From contig JBBMNZ010000001.1 of the NCBI GenBank assembly GCA_037954325.1, forward strand, positions 25,431,758 to 25,495,757: DNA of 64,000 nt, in the 5' to 3' direction. The position numbers and the translations under genes are program-made. Under the pieces are notes generated by a model. The model was given only the letters and a program-made list of their open reading frames with translations. It was not told the DNA's origin and ran no database searches. Positions within the stretch are counted from its first letter, which is position 1, and the number at the start of each line of letters is the position of its first letter. Of the stretch, positions 1 through 11,443 are shown one piece after another. Source of the DNA: Fistularia commersonii (lineage: Eukaryota; Chordata; Actinopteri; Syngnathiformes; Fistulariidae).

Positions 1-144
1 TTTGAAATTTCCAGCCTGCTGATGGGGTTTTTGACACTTATTCATAATGCTATATTTGTCTATTTCAGAATTATCTTGGGTCATCTTGATGAGGGTTAAT
101 ACCTTTTTTGTAGTTTTTTTAAAGCGTGCAATAGCATTCATTAG

Positions 145-196
145 GATTGGGCGAGAGGTGGGGTTCACCCTGGATCGGTCACCTGCCAATCACATA
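145..196 (-). repeat. V-SINE (DANA/HE1-like), 3' part, split by Tc1
   Basis: Read on the minus strand this is the 3' segment of a tRNA-derived SINE. It shows the family pattern of a 'ggcaggtgaccgatccaggg' block followed by 'tgaaccccacctctcgccc'. It continues directly, across the Tc1 insertion at 197-1390, with the segment at 1391-1585. Removing the transposon and one TA restores the ordinary family order. The usual ATGGATGG tail is not visible, so the 3' end is truncated or diverged before about 145. Confidence 0.7.
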
Positions 197-1390
197 CACA
201 CTACATGGCCAAAAGTATTTGCTCACCCATCCAAATAATTGTAATCAGGTGTTCCAATCACCCACAGGTGTATAAAATCAAGCACCCTGGCATGCAGACT
301 GTTTTTACAACCATTTGTTGAATGGGTCGCTCTCCGGATCTCAGTGAATTCCAGTGTGGAAGTGTGATAGGATGCCACCTGTGCAACAAATCCAGTCGTG
401 AAAAGTCCTCGCTCCTAAATGTACCACAGTCAACTGTCAGCTATATTATAAGAACTTGGAAGAGTTTGGGAACAACAGCGACTCAGCTGCGAAGTGGTAG
501 GCCACGTAAACTGACAGAGGGATGCTGTCAGCGGATGCTGAGGCGCATAATGGGAAGAGGTCACCAACTTTCTGCAGAGTCAATCGCCACAGATCTCCAA
601 ACTTCACGGGGCCTTCAGATTAGCTCAAGAAGGGTTCACAGAGAGCTTCATAGAATGGGTTTCCATGGCCGAGCATCACCAGGTGCAATGCAAAGCGTCG
701 GATGCAGCGGTGTAAAGCACGCCGCCGCCGGACTCGAGAGCAAGGAGACGCGTTCTCTTGAGTGACGAATGGCGCCTCACCATCTGGCAATCTGATGGAC
801 GAGTCTGGGTTTGGCGGTTGCCAGGAGAACGGTACCTGTCTGACTGCCAAGTGTGAAGTTTGTTGGAGGTGCGATTATGGTGTGGGGCTGTTTTTGGTCC
901 CTTCGGTCCAGCGAAAGGAAGTCCGAAAGCTCCAGCATACCGAGACATTTTGGACGATTCCATGCGCCCTACTTTGTGGAAACAGTTTGGAGCTGGACCT
1001 TTCCTTTTCCAGCATGACTGGGCACCCGTGCACAAAGCAAAGTCCATAAAGACATGGATGACAGAGTGGATGAACTTGACTGGCCTGCACAAAGTCCTGA
1101 CCTCAACCCGACAGAACACCTTTGGGCTGATTAGAATGAGACCGAGAGCCAGGTCTTCTCGTCCAACATCAGTGTGTGACCTCACAAATGCGCTTCTGGA
1201 AGAATGGTCAAAAATCCCTACAAATACACTCCTGAACCTTGTGGACAGCCTACCCAGAAGAGCTGAAGCTGATATGGCTGCGAACGGTGGGCCGGTTGCA
1301 TATTGAACCCTATGGATTAGGAATGGGATGTCACTCAAGTTCATATGCAAGTCAAGGCAGGTGAGAGGATACTTTCGGCCATATAGTGTT
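197..1390 (+). mobile_element. Tc1-like DNA transposon, inactive copy
   Basis: The ends are inverted repeats. The left end begins CACACTACATGGCCAAAAGT. The right end, read in reverse complement, begins with a close match that has ATGGCC followed by GAAAGTATCC. The left flank is TA (195-196); the right flank is CA (1391-1392), a TA changed by one base. About 1.2 kb is the normal size of an autonomous Tc1 element carrying one transposase gene. The insertion lies inside a V-SINE, so it is younger than that SINE. It is a cut-and-paste element of the Tc1/mariner superfamily. It cannot move on its own because its transposase is broken, although the ends look complete enough to have been acted on in trans. 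Confidence 0.88.
322..1306 (+). pseudogene. Tc1-like transposase, frameshifted
   Basis: The first open segment (322-765) starts MGRSPDLSEFQ. It carries the paired-type DNA-binding region, with a helix-turn-helix around LNVPQSTVSYIIRTW and the linker motif SGRPRKLTEG. The catalytic part follows in other frames. The first aspartate lies in SDEWRLTIWQSDGRVWVWRL (codon at 764-766). The second lies in FQHDWAPVHKAKSIKTW (codon at 1016-1018). The glutamate lies in AQSPDLNPTEHLW (codon at 1114-1116). The C-terminal segment runs to 1306 with SVCDLTNALLEEWSKIP. All DD34E landmarks are present in order, but at least three frame changes and an in-frame stop near 852 break the gene. The family cuts DNA at inverted repeats and inserts it at TA. 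The start at 322 fits the usual Tc1 N-terminus. Identification is secure; the protein is certainly non-functional. Confidence 0.88.
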
Positions 1391-1585
1391 CAGACATACA
1401 ACCATTCACTCTCTCGTTCACATATCTGGGCAATTAAGGATCTCTTTCTGATCTGCTGTATGCTTTTGAATTGTGGAAGGAAACCGGACAAACGGGAGGA
1501 AAATGGGGAGAACACGCCAACTCGGCACAAAAAGGCCCCTTGTCGGAATCGAACCAGGGACCCTTTTGCTGTGAGGTGGCAGACC
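1391..1585 (-). repeat. V-SINE (DANA/HE1-like), 5' and middle part
   Basis: On the minus strand this begins near 1585 with 'cctcacagcaaaagggtccc', followed by a pol III B box, GGTTCGATTCC. The family's middle block comes next (a cgtgttctcccc-type segment, then tccggtttccttccac). It ends at 1391 where the Tc1 element begins. The tRNA-like A box is missing, so the copy is 5' truncated by roughly 30 bases. Such SINEs are transcribed by RNA polymerase III and spread using LINE enzymes. Confidence 0.8.
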
Positions 1586-4131
1586 TTCTTCTGTACATTG
1601 ATATAATTCTTACTAATTAGATTAAAAAACATTTCAACCTAATCTGATTATTTTCCAAAGGTATTTGTTACCCTACCCTGCCAACCACTCGACAAGAAAA
1701 ATGAGCCACGATTTCTATCATTGGGTCGTAAAATGTCTCCATTCAACTGCACCTGCCATAGAGCTGATTCTTTAAATGCTGATAACAACATCTGCCTTTT
1801 TTTTCTTCAACAACGGTTTTATATATGTGAAAAATATGTCCGAAGTTGAATAATAAATACAGTTAGCAAAATGACTGGTGCAACCATAGCCGTGGGCCAC
1901 AGTGAAAACACCAGACGGATGCCAGATTTGATAAAAACAAGGTTTTGTTTTAATGAAGTACAGTCCCGCTAAAATTGAGGGGCTTAAGAAAAAAAATCAA
2001 ATTGGCGCCAAGAGTGCGGTGAATTGCAGCCAGGCTTGCCTTCACGCCACACCTCCGCAGGTGTCGGCAGGCAGACAAATGAGCTTAAGAACACAAAGGC
2101 ACTGTGAGGATGCAGTGCAGCGCAACGATGATTCCCGAGGTTATACTAATTTTACAATGGGGAAGATTGACTCGCAGGATGGTGGCTTACTAGTGTATTG
2201 TTGATTGTAATGACAATAACACTGTACTTAGAAAGGAACTTGATTAAGGTGAGCTGAAGATAATGATACTGAAAACTGAAGGATGATTATGCTGAAGATG
2301 CAGATGATGGGTGAAATAATGATGAATATTGTAAATATTGCGAGTGACGAATCCGAATGCAACGGAGCTGACGATTCATCAACTCAGACGGGGATCACAC
2401 TGGCTAATTGTGATTGCACCGACGCGGTGATTACAATCCAGATAATGTCGATCGTAATGAAGAAAATAAAGCGTCACAGATGAGGCTGGTATGTTGGTAA
2501 TGAGGGCGGCGGTGATGTCGATGGTCTCTGCCTCATTCGGAGTCCCTCCGATGGCGAAGGCTGCCGCGCAAGGTGCCAACCATTTCATTAGGAGAGACGT
2601 GGTTTGGTGTCTCACTCAAGGACATATCGACACGGGGGCTCACCAACACCCCTCTGTCACCGAGTCAAACCCGTTTGAAGTCGTAGTTGAATGAAGCCTC
2701 TTTCAAGGTGGAGGATAGAAATACGGCAACCAGCTTTTAGACGAATTCCCCCTGTTGGCTGGAAACAGCGTCTCTCTCTCTCTCCCTCTCTCTAAAGTTT
2801 CATTATAAGAAGAGAAATAAAACTCACTTCGCTCGTGGCGTGTAATTTCTGTGATTGTCGAGCAGGGGTAAGAGTAAATCATGAAATACGGCTTCAAGTA
2901 TTTGTTACGTCAAGTCAGATTTTTTTTTTTTTTTTGTTGCAAAATCACAACAAATCACAGGCCGAGCAGGTCTGGACCGCACTCTTTAACATTATTTGCA
3001 GAAACCCAACTCCCCCCTCAGAGGCAAGGAAACACTACCTTTTTCTCAGCAGAAATCCGAGCTGAATGCAAGGCGGCTTTCTGTATCGACCAGCCGGGGT
3101 TCGAAAGAGAGAAGGACAAAGAGATAGAAAGCAAATGTGTGATAGAACCGGGGGAACAGTGTGTTCGAACGTCGGTAGGGACAGGTACATATGAGCTCAC
3201 CCTAATAATAACAATGGTGCTAACAATGCTATCAGGCATGTAACAATAACTTTAATATTCATAAATGTAACGTCATCTATAGAGGAATGATTGTGTGTTG
3301 TTAAAGAGTATTTGAAGTGTGTTTTCCACAGGGGGAACACACTCGGGGGTTGCAGCCGCTCAATAAGTCTTTATTTTATGACAAATATGGCCGGCTTTTG
3401 GAGCCGCGTCCTTCCTCATGAGTCAAACATAATGAATGACTGTTAAATTGTCAACAAAATATCAGACGAATGCTGCCGTTATTATTAGCATCACCGTTAT
3501 CCCAGGTAATGTGATGAGGAGTGATGGGATGACCGGAAAAAATCATATACGAGACGTAATTCTGGTTTATCAGACTCAGAATACATTTTTGTTTCTAAAC
3601 ATTTCAAATGTTTGCAATATACAGTATTCTGTGACTGTATGACAGAGTACCGGGATCCAAGTCCTTCACTCATGCAAGTTTGGAAATTAACAGTAATGTA
3701 GTCTTTAAATACCCACTTAAAAGACCCCCCCCCAAAAAAATCAACAATGGTAAATAATTTAGAGAAAAAAAACTGACTAAATGTATTAATATGAAATTCC
3801 AGCTCATTCAGACTGTGCTATGTTATGAATGTAAATTGTGTTTTTATTATAAAAAAACCCTGCAGATTGTTTCAATATTGTAATTCATTAATGTGGAGCT
3901 TAATATTCATGCATTTTTTTCTGATGAAGTCATCATGTAAGTAAGTAAATAAAGCTGACATATAAATGCAGTGAAGTAGAAAGTACTGGACGGAACGCCG
4001 TGTAATGGAAGAACAATGTTACGTAAAGTTAAATATAAGTAACCTTAAACTTGCATGCAAGCACGCCATTTTAGTGAATGTATTTATTACTTTTTATCAT
4101 TATAGTACATTTAAACAAATCATGTTAGAAG
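1586..4131. other. non-coding stretch, no gene recognised
   Basis: No exon, RNA gene or transposon end is recognised here. The region holds short homopolymers (T-tract near 2921-2935, C/A tracts near 3726-3740) and a (TC)n run near 2768-2794. Open frames in it are short and have no recognisable motif. Confidence 0.5.
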
Positions 4132-4245
4132 TTCATTACAGTCATTTGGCAGACGCTTTTATCCAAAGCGACTCACAAAAAGTGCAATTCAGTCACCAAA
4201 AATCCAAAGTACCAGTAGTTGGAAGTCAGAAGTGACCACTCAATC
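4132..4245. repeat. dispersed repeat with 'TTTATCCAAAGCGACT' core
   Basis: The block 'cagtcatttggcagacgctt' followed by 'ttatccaaagcgactcacaa' matches a short motif that recurs widely in teleost genomes. It recurs twice more in this window, at 40105-40236 and on the opposite strand at 59392-59505. Only the core is shared with those two copies. The family name is not claimed. Confidence 0.55.
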
Positions 4246-7200
4246 AAATAGCCATCTGAGAACCATATACATACATACATTCATTTCATTGTTTTTTTTT
4301 TTTTTTTTTTTTTTATTAAGTATTCTAGGTTCAATTTGAAAGGTTTTTGTCAAGTGTCGAAACCCTCTGTGTTTATGTTGAGTCAACCGGCCAATCCAAA
4401 GTGTCGGACTTATGAAAGAAAAGTCACATGATCAGGCCCAAGTAGAGTTGACTCAGAACGTCTCACAGGCCTTCAAATGCAAATGTTAAAAAAAAACAAC
4501 AAAAGGAGTGGAATGTGCATGTAACTTAAGTTGGGGGGGCAATAGACTAACTCGGTAGGAATTTGTGTAATAGGTCATCCAGCTTTGAATACCGAGGCAA
4601 AACTAGTTAAATGGTGTTGAGTGATATCCGGAAATAACGGCGGACTCGAGTCATAGTTGTTAAGTACTAGAGAGCCGGCGAGACATTTCAGACAGTTTGA
4701 TTAGACAATAAAGATAACACCCACCAGGAGCCGCCCCTCCGGCCCCGTCACCTCTCCCCACCTCCCGCTTGTCTGTGTAGGTTTGCAAGAGGAGAATCGG
4801 GGCACTCCATTAAGGATCTTCCTGTCCATGGGAAATGAGGGAGCAAGAAGATGTGAGAACATTATTAGTTTTTTGGCAGCTTGGAATGGAAATAGAAAAT
4901 GAGGTACTCCGTTGATGAGATTGCTCCGCTCTTTGAGGCGTCACCCCAGACTCACTCGCGCGCGCCACAGAGACGCGTCGTGTCACAAAAGAGAGGATGA
5001 TTGTTCATTTCATCTTTTGTGTCCACTCGTTTTTTTTTTTTTTTTTTTCCCTAATATTTCGTGTGTGTGTGTGTGTGTGTTTGCAGCTGGAACCGCCTCC
5101 CTGCCATTTGTAATTGTGCGGCACCCTTTGTGTCTCCTCGCCCATTTTATGTGGGTGTTTAGGTGCGGTAAGGGAGTGTGTTGGCTTCGGTAAAAAAAAA
5201 AAAAATCTTACACTAGTCTGAAGGGCCTTATCAAACGCTGGCAAATTTTCCTCGCCTCATGTGTAGTTCTGAGGCGACCACTGGGCTGCTCTTCTCTCAG
5301 TTTTCCCCTCTCTGCCCCTTCCTCTCCCACCTCCTGGTTGCTGATTACCGAGGTGGGGGAACCGTAGGAGGGCTCCCTTCCTCACTGGGCTTTGTGTTGA
5401 CGTCCTTCATAGCTATTGCCCTCCTTACAGAAGGTAACAGCATCTGAATAAATGTATTTTACTCGGGAACTGCGACTGTCTGTGCTTATTTCCCTCTCTG
5501 GATGTACGGACACGAGTGGCTGACAGGTAGACCGGGTGACGCCGCCGACGGGAGACGAGGATGGAAAGTACAACCATGAATATATTTATGGTTTATGCAA
5601 ACGCCATCTCTTACAATGCATATGGCTCTGAGGAACTTATTCATGTTTTTTTTTTTTTTTTCAAATTTTAGATAAGAATGTTTTATGAAATAGAAGAAAA
5701 AGAGTTTGACTTTTTTTTTGTATCTAAATGGGATTAGTGTCTAAAGCAGTTACGATGGGATTTGCAAAGGCGTGGAGCTCAAATGTTTTGAAACCAATTC
5801 AACATTCAAAAAGGGGGAAAAAAAAATAGACTAAAACAGTGGAGACGGGGATGACGAGAGGAGAAAAATTGACAGGAGACATGTATCACTGTCTCCCCGT
5901 GCCGAGAGGAATATGGGCTGTGGCGTTCGGTTGTGGTGCTGCATACTGTCCGTTTGATCAAGTACACTTCAAACACCGTTGCTTACTTCCTCTTGCAGAG
6001 TTTTGAGATGAGTGTGCATGTGTGTGTTGTTTTTTTATTTATTTTTTTTGCTCGCACGTGTACGTTTGCATACACGTGCATACAGCTGTGTTTGCTGAGG
6101 AAAGCATTATTGATGTTTTGTTTACCTAAAATAGGTCAACCCCACACAAAACAGGCGGAGTGTCTAGTGCTGCACCGTTGACTGCTGGAAATTTCCTCTG
6201 CTCTACCGTTTGCGTGTGTGTATTTATACAACGGCGTGTGTGAGCCTGCGCGCCGTTTTCACTGATCTCATTTTGGGTATAAACACCGAAATTTATGTTT
6301 AGTACCCACTTTGGTTCTGAGGTTGCGGTTACTAGTTTTTTTTTTTTGCATCAGAGACTAAATAAAAACATCAGGCAGCCAATGGCCACGACAATTGGCT
6401 GCACTGATAACGTTAAAAGGAAAACTCCCTCAAATTAATATAAGATGTAATTAAAGCATGGCATTTACAAAACTAGTACAGAGCCTATTTGGAAGGGGTT
6501 TCTCATATAATTAGGCGCTCTACATTTGCTTTGTTTGCAGAAAAAAATGGTTCATGCCATTTTATTCTCTTTTCATTTCCAGCAAGGTGCGCCGTTCCCC
6601 TGGTTCAATCTTGCATCCTTTTTTTTTTTTTTTTTTTTTGTTTTAAGGACGTGGGGGTTCGATTTTGGACCCGTAATTATCACTCCCCCGTCACTCCTTC
6701 CACCTCTTAACTCATTTACCACCAATCACTTTCGGCGGCTACTTCTTTTCATGTCCTCGAGACTCTTCATTTGCCCCCATTGTAGATCTCCTCTGCAGCT
6801 CGGTGTCTCTCCAGTGAGCTCATTAAAAAGCATTAGCGGAGACGAGTCGCAGAGTTGTTAGTCTCTAACCGAACCGCTCAGTTACATCTGCTCGCCCCTG
6901 ACCTCCTATAGCTGTTGCATGTTGTATTATGCGCACACCCCGGGTGGCGAAGATTAATTTTTTTCCATTAAAGTCACTCAGTCATCCTGTCGCATGAAAG
7001 TTTAATTAAGGACATTATTGAAGATTTGATTGATTAATTATTGATTGACAAGGTGGGGAAGTCTGCGGGGACTGGATTCACGATGGCAATGTGTGCTGTG
7101 TGTGAATGCGTGGGCGTAATCGATTATGTATGCGTGCCGCTGATCAACTGTGTGTGCGCGAGTGGTGGCACGTACGTGCTCCCGCGTTAGCGATCAAGGA

Positions 7201-7929
7201 CACGCTGAAGTGTTTTATCGAGAGTGAACCGCGTGCGAGGGGAAACAAAATACCGAGTGTTTTCACGAGCGCTGCAGATAGTGATAACTCAGACCAGAGC
7301 CGATGGTAAGTCAGGGATGATTCTCTTTCAGAGGATCATTTACAAGTCTCTCTGAAGTAATACAAGTAATACAAGACACCTGAATCTAGATTCAAACATC
7401 AACAGCTCAGTTTTGTTCATATCCCGAACTACGCCGAAGCCCCCAAGTGTGTTTCTTTTATTGATAGGGGAATTTTTTTTGTCACCGCAGTGTAACAGTT
7501 GTAGTATTAATAAATATGAATATAAATATAAATAAAGAGACACTTAGTAGATAGCTAAAGACCTCCACAAGAAGGTAAACAGCAGAGAGATCAACAACAA
7601 CAACATCAAGGATAAGAATGGTCATCAGAATGGAAAAAGAAACAAGGTGAAAATAGACAACCAAAATGTCAATAACAAGGATAGGAGCATAAACAGAGTG
7701 AAAAAAATAAACAAAAATAAACAGGATGCGAATGGGCTGAGACCAAGAAGGATAAAAATAGACAACGGTGTTAGAGCATTTGAGGTTGTGATAGTTCCAG
7801 CCAGAGTCGTGTGCCGTCCAGACCGCTGTTATACAGTCTGTGGGCCGTATAAGCGTTCTGCAAAAAGAACGGTCAGCAAAAACTGAAGCAAAAACTAGGT
7901 CCGCAAAAACCGAAGCGTTCAGTTCTGAA
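4246..7929. other. non-coding stretch, no gene recognised
   Basis: The stretch holds poly-T tracts (4291-4314, 5031-5048, 5647-5661, 6619-6639), a (GT)10 run at 5061-5081 and an A-rich segment at 7560-7760. The A-rich segment has loosely repeated 'aaaatagacaa' and 'aaggata' words. A possible conserved non-coding block at 6890-7060 is listed separately. No coding signal was recognised on either strand. Confidence 0.45.
6890..7060. other. candidate conserved non-coding element
   Basis: This is a repeat-free block dense in homeodomain-type cores: AGATTAATTTT, AAGTTTAATTAAGG, and TTGATTGATTAATTATTGATTGAC near 7025-7050 (TGATTGAT-type sites as bound by PBX/MEIS/HOX proteins). Motif density is only suggestive in an AT-rich genome. 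Conservation cannot be seen from one sequence. Confidence 0.2.
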
Positions 7930-8115
7930 TGACTTAAGACGGTCCAGGTTCAGTCCCACCACCGAGCGGGATTTCCTCACCAGACTGTCGAGCCCGTTGA
8001 CCTCACCAGTCCTGGCAGCGCCCCACCGGCGCACTACAGTGAAGAAGAGTGCGCCCATGACTACCATAGGCTGGTAGAAGGTCTTGAAGAGCCCGCTGGG
8101 AGCTTTTCCACTCCA
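7930..8115 (-). pseudogene. LINE ORF2 C-terminal fragment
   Basis: The minus strand encodes GLFKTFYQPMVVMGALFFTV, then a tryptophan-glycine motif, then a block reading LDSLVRKSRSVVGLNLDRL. This order (LxTFYxxxVxSxLxFxVxxWG, then LxKLIRKASSVxG) is the region downstream of the reverse transcriptase domain in a class of non-LTR retrotransposons common in fish. Only about 60 residues survive. No RT core or 3' end is recognisable next to it. It is a dead fragment. The recognition is from remembered family patterns and the exact clade is not assigned. Confidence 0.6.
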
Positions 8116-8177
8116 AAGTTCTGTATCCAGATCACACTTGTGATGTGGAAAAAAAAGAAATATTTCACAACAAAGCG

Positions 8178-8365
8178 AGTGGGTGGTTCTACACAAGGTT
8201 CCTTCTGTCGGCTGGCCGAAATGCCCTTTAGCAAGACACCGAACCCCGAGTTGCTCCCTGGTTAGCGCCTTGCATGGTAGTTCGATGTGAACGGGTGAAT
8301 TTAATCCTGTGTGAAGCGCTTTGAAAGGTGTAGAAGCGATATACCAGTTTAGAAATTTGTTCCAG
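8178..8365 (+). repeat. tRNA-derived SINE, 3' portion
   Basis: The plus strand reads 'gcaagacaccgaaccccgag' then 'ttgctccctggttagcgcct' and 'tgcatggtag', followed by 'gtgaagcgctttgaa' and a 'gaagcgatatacca' end. This is the body and tail of the second teleost SINE type seen here. The minus-strand copy at 14921-15178 is the fuller member. The 5' tRNA-like part is mostly lost; a remnant of the B box region ('gggtggttctac') is visible near 8181. Confidence 0.7.
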
Positions 8366-10530
8366 TGATTCCTGCTCTTGATTTCCAAAGTTTGGATTAA
8401 AGAAGGGGGTTATTTAATTTAAATACTGTGGGCTGCGCTGTCCGGTTGCAAAAAGATCACGCGTTCTATGCATTACTTTGCCCTTTCTCGTCTCATATTC
8501 AAAAGCATTAACATACACAATTGACTCCAAATTAGAAGGAGCACCAGGTCATGCGTTGTGTAGCCTTCCTCAAATCACTTTTGAAGATATTTACATAAAA
8601 CTTTGAAAATAAAAAGTGATTTATGTTGTTTTTTTAAAATACGGTGGGTGGTGTGAGCAATGAGTCTGGGTTAAATAATCAGAGGGCACGTGCCAAAGTG
8701 GCAGAAAGGTGTCAAAAGTTTCCTCATGATATATGAGCAAAAAAGGAAAACAATTTCTTCAGATGTTTTTCCTTGCGCAGCGGACGTTTTACCTTTGCCC
8801 CGAAGGCAGAGAGTAGAGCTGGCATCTCAATTATTAAAAGAGACAAAAGACTGAAGCAAAAACAGATTAAAAAAAAATCAGTCTTAGAGAGAAGATGCCA
8901 ATATTTGGGAGTGAAAACTTTAGCTAATTAAAATCCCCACAAACAAAATCATTATTGTGTCACCTTTTCTTCAAGCTTCCTGACTGTGACGTCACCATTG
9001 TCTAGAAAGCATACAGGGCCAGTTGGAAATGTAGATTTAACAGCGATCAGATGTTTTACACGGAAAATATTGATCTGTGAAGTTTTCATGTAAGTACAAA
9101 GATGCTGGTTGCGAAGCCAAAAGTAAAATCAGCATTGCAGAAAGATATGTATGCGGCGCTGTCAGAAAGTACGAATCGATAAATAAAATGTGAGTAGCGG
9201 GGACGAATACAGCAGGTCACATGGTCTCTTTGTCTATCTAAATAAAGCATCGAAAGAATAGGAATCAAAGTTCAAGAGCCGAAATTAGTCAGCCCTTAGG
9301 CGTAAATTGAATTGGCAATTTCTGTGACTGATTGTGTTTCACTGTGTGAAAGCCCTCCGAATAAAACCCCTCTAAAACCGCCCATTTGTTTTACATGCAG
9401 GCAAATGAAAGGCATTCTGGACGGCATCAAATTAAAGCAGTGGTGTAAAGCCGTTGTCTCCAACCTCTTTGTCCTTGGAGCCCCCTGCTTGCATCCAAGA
9501 CAACCCAAACAGGCCTTGGCGTGAACGTGCATGTGCACACACACACACACACACACACATATATCTGCACACACACGCAGACGCAACAATAGAATAAAAT
9601 GATTCACCGCCAAGTCTCTGGGGCAAAAATTAATATCCATTATATGAAAATTGGAACAAAAATCTTTTATTAATAATACAAATATTTGCGTTAAACTACT
9701 TTTTTAGAGAGTGTATCATTATGATTCTAATAATAATTAATAATCATATATGTTTTTTTTTTGATAGCTGTGGATTTGTTTATCACCAATTGTTTTCAAG
9801 GTGAGTTTATTACACCAGCCCATCAAATATTGACTTATAAGACAAAAAAATTCAATATACTGCGATAGAGATGAGCTGACCTGTCGGTGTCCTCACAGCT
9901 ACACTGTTTTCTTCCCAGTCAAGCCGGACAGTGATTTATAACAGTTCCGGATGACGCTGTCACCGCTCAGTCTCTTTACGCTTGTTGCATCTAAAGTGTC
10001 ACATGTCAACGGTGCAGCCAAACAACACCTCCAATACATGACTGGCTGTTTGCATATCACTCACAGCACCTCCATCGACAACGACACGCAAGGAGAGAGA
10101 GTGAAAACCCTTGTGATTTTTTATTTTTTGTTCAAACTTTTATATTTGTCATGTGCTTTCATCGTGCTCTAGTTATTCCATTTCAACAAAACTATTGAAT
10201 ATTCTATTTGGAGGTTGATCAATATCAGATCATGTCAGTCAGACAGCGGGTCCCCAACTGGACGCTGACATTATTTAGATGTAGATATTTGGGTAATTGT
10301 GGGGAATAATGACCAGGACATTGACAGTAACTTCGTTGTCCAAATGTCCATAAAGAGGGACTCATAAACATCTTTTCTCAGAAATTGTATATTTTAAAGA
10401 ACTTTGAAGAGCGTATCTGTCAAGTTAGAATGAAATAGTTAGAATGACATACCATCCAGTCAGCATCCATAGTTGTTAGGGGCCATTCGACAACATCCCT
10501 TGCTAAAATTAGCAATCCCTTGAAAACAAA
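8366..10530. other. non-coding stretch, no gene recognised
   Basis: No gene was recognised. It contains a (CA)n microsatellite at 9535-9560 and AT-rich sequence around 9655-9760. The open frames across the microsatellite are low-complexity shadows. Confidence 0.45.
9535..9560. repeat. (CA)n microsatellite
   Basis: This is a run of about 12 CA units followed by a short 'tatat' interruption and a second short CA run to about 9576. Confidence 0.9.
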
Positions 10531-10581
10531 TACCGTAATTTCCAGACTATAAGCCGCTACTTTTTTCACACGCTTTGAACG

Positions 10582-10597
10582 CTGTGGCTTAAACAAC
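10582..10597 (+). repeat. target-site duplication of LINE, left copy
   Basis: The sequence CTGTGGCTTAAACAAC is identical to 12066-12081. It belongs to the host DNA transposon and was duplicated when the LINE inserted. Confidence 0.9.
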
Positions 10598-11084
10598 TCC
10601 TTCTCCTTTCGGCTTTTCCCTTCAGGGGTCGCCGCAGCGAATCAGCCTTCTCCATCTAACCCAATTCTCTGGATCCTCCTCTCTAACGCCAACTAGCTTC
10701 ATATCCTCTCTCACTACGTCCATAAATATTCTCTTTGGTCTTTCTCCAGACCTCCAATTCCGACATCCGTCTACCAATATATTCACTATCCCTCCTCTTT
10801 ACATGACCCAACCATCTCTGACCTTCACTCCAAAACATCTAACATGTGCCGTTCCTCTGATAGATTCATTCCTGATCCTATCCATCCTGGTGACTCCCAA
10901 AAGAGAACCTCAACATCTTCATCTCTGCCTCCTGTCTTTTCGTCTTTGTCGCCAGACCGTACAGCATCGTTGGTCTCACTGCTGTCTTGTACATCATTCC
11001 TTTCATTCTGACTGATAGTCTTCTATCTCATAGAACCCATCACAGTTTTCTCAACCCATTTCAACCTGCTTGCACTCATTTCTT

Positions 11085-11440
11085 TCACTTTTTTTCACCC
11101 TCTCCACTGCTCTGGACCGTTGGTCGTAAGAACTTGATCTTCTTGATCTCCACTCCCTGTAGCCTCACCGTTCCACTCTGGTTGCTCTCATTCACACACA
11201 TATACTCTGTCTTGCTGCGACTAACCTTCACTCCTCTTCTTTCCAGAGCATACCTCCACCTCTCCAGATTTTCCTCAATCTCTTGCCTGCTCCCACTACA
11301 GATCACAATGTCATCTGCAAACATCACGGTCTATGGAGATTCCTGTCTAACCATGTCTGTCAGCCTGTCCATCACCACTGCAAACAAGAAGGGGCCCAGA
11401 GCTGATCCCTGATGAAGTCCCACCTCAACCTTGAACTTCT
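11085..11440 (-). pseudogene. LINE reverse transcriptase, C-terminal part
   Basis: The minus strand encodes the catalytic FADD box in MMFADDIVICSGSRQEIEEN, where the two aspartates bind metal. This is followed by LERRGVKVSRSKTEYMCVN, a hallmark of this fish LINE. Upstream (11327-11430) another frame reads KFKVEVGLHQGSA, the RT motif just before FADD. A stop sits between the two blocks. The fingers and the first catalytic aspartate motif are absent because of the internal deletion. Below 11085 the thumb region continues in broken frames. The protein would copy LINE RNA into DNA at a nicked target. This copy cannot. Confidence 0.85.
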
Positions 11441-11443
11441 CTG

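Noticed and set aside
322..765. Intact-looking 147-codon frame as a host gene with a paired-type domain (PAX-like)
   Set aside because: Its position inside Tc1-type terminal repeats and the following DDE motifs show it is the transposase DNA-binding region.
7873..8388. 171-codon minus-strand open frame as a candidate gene
   Set aside because: Residues about 92-153 are a LINE fragment and the rest is antisense SINE sequence.
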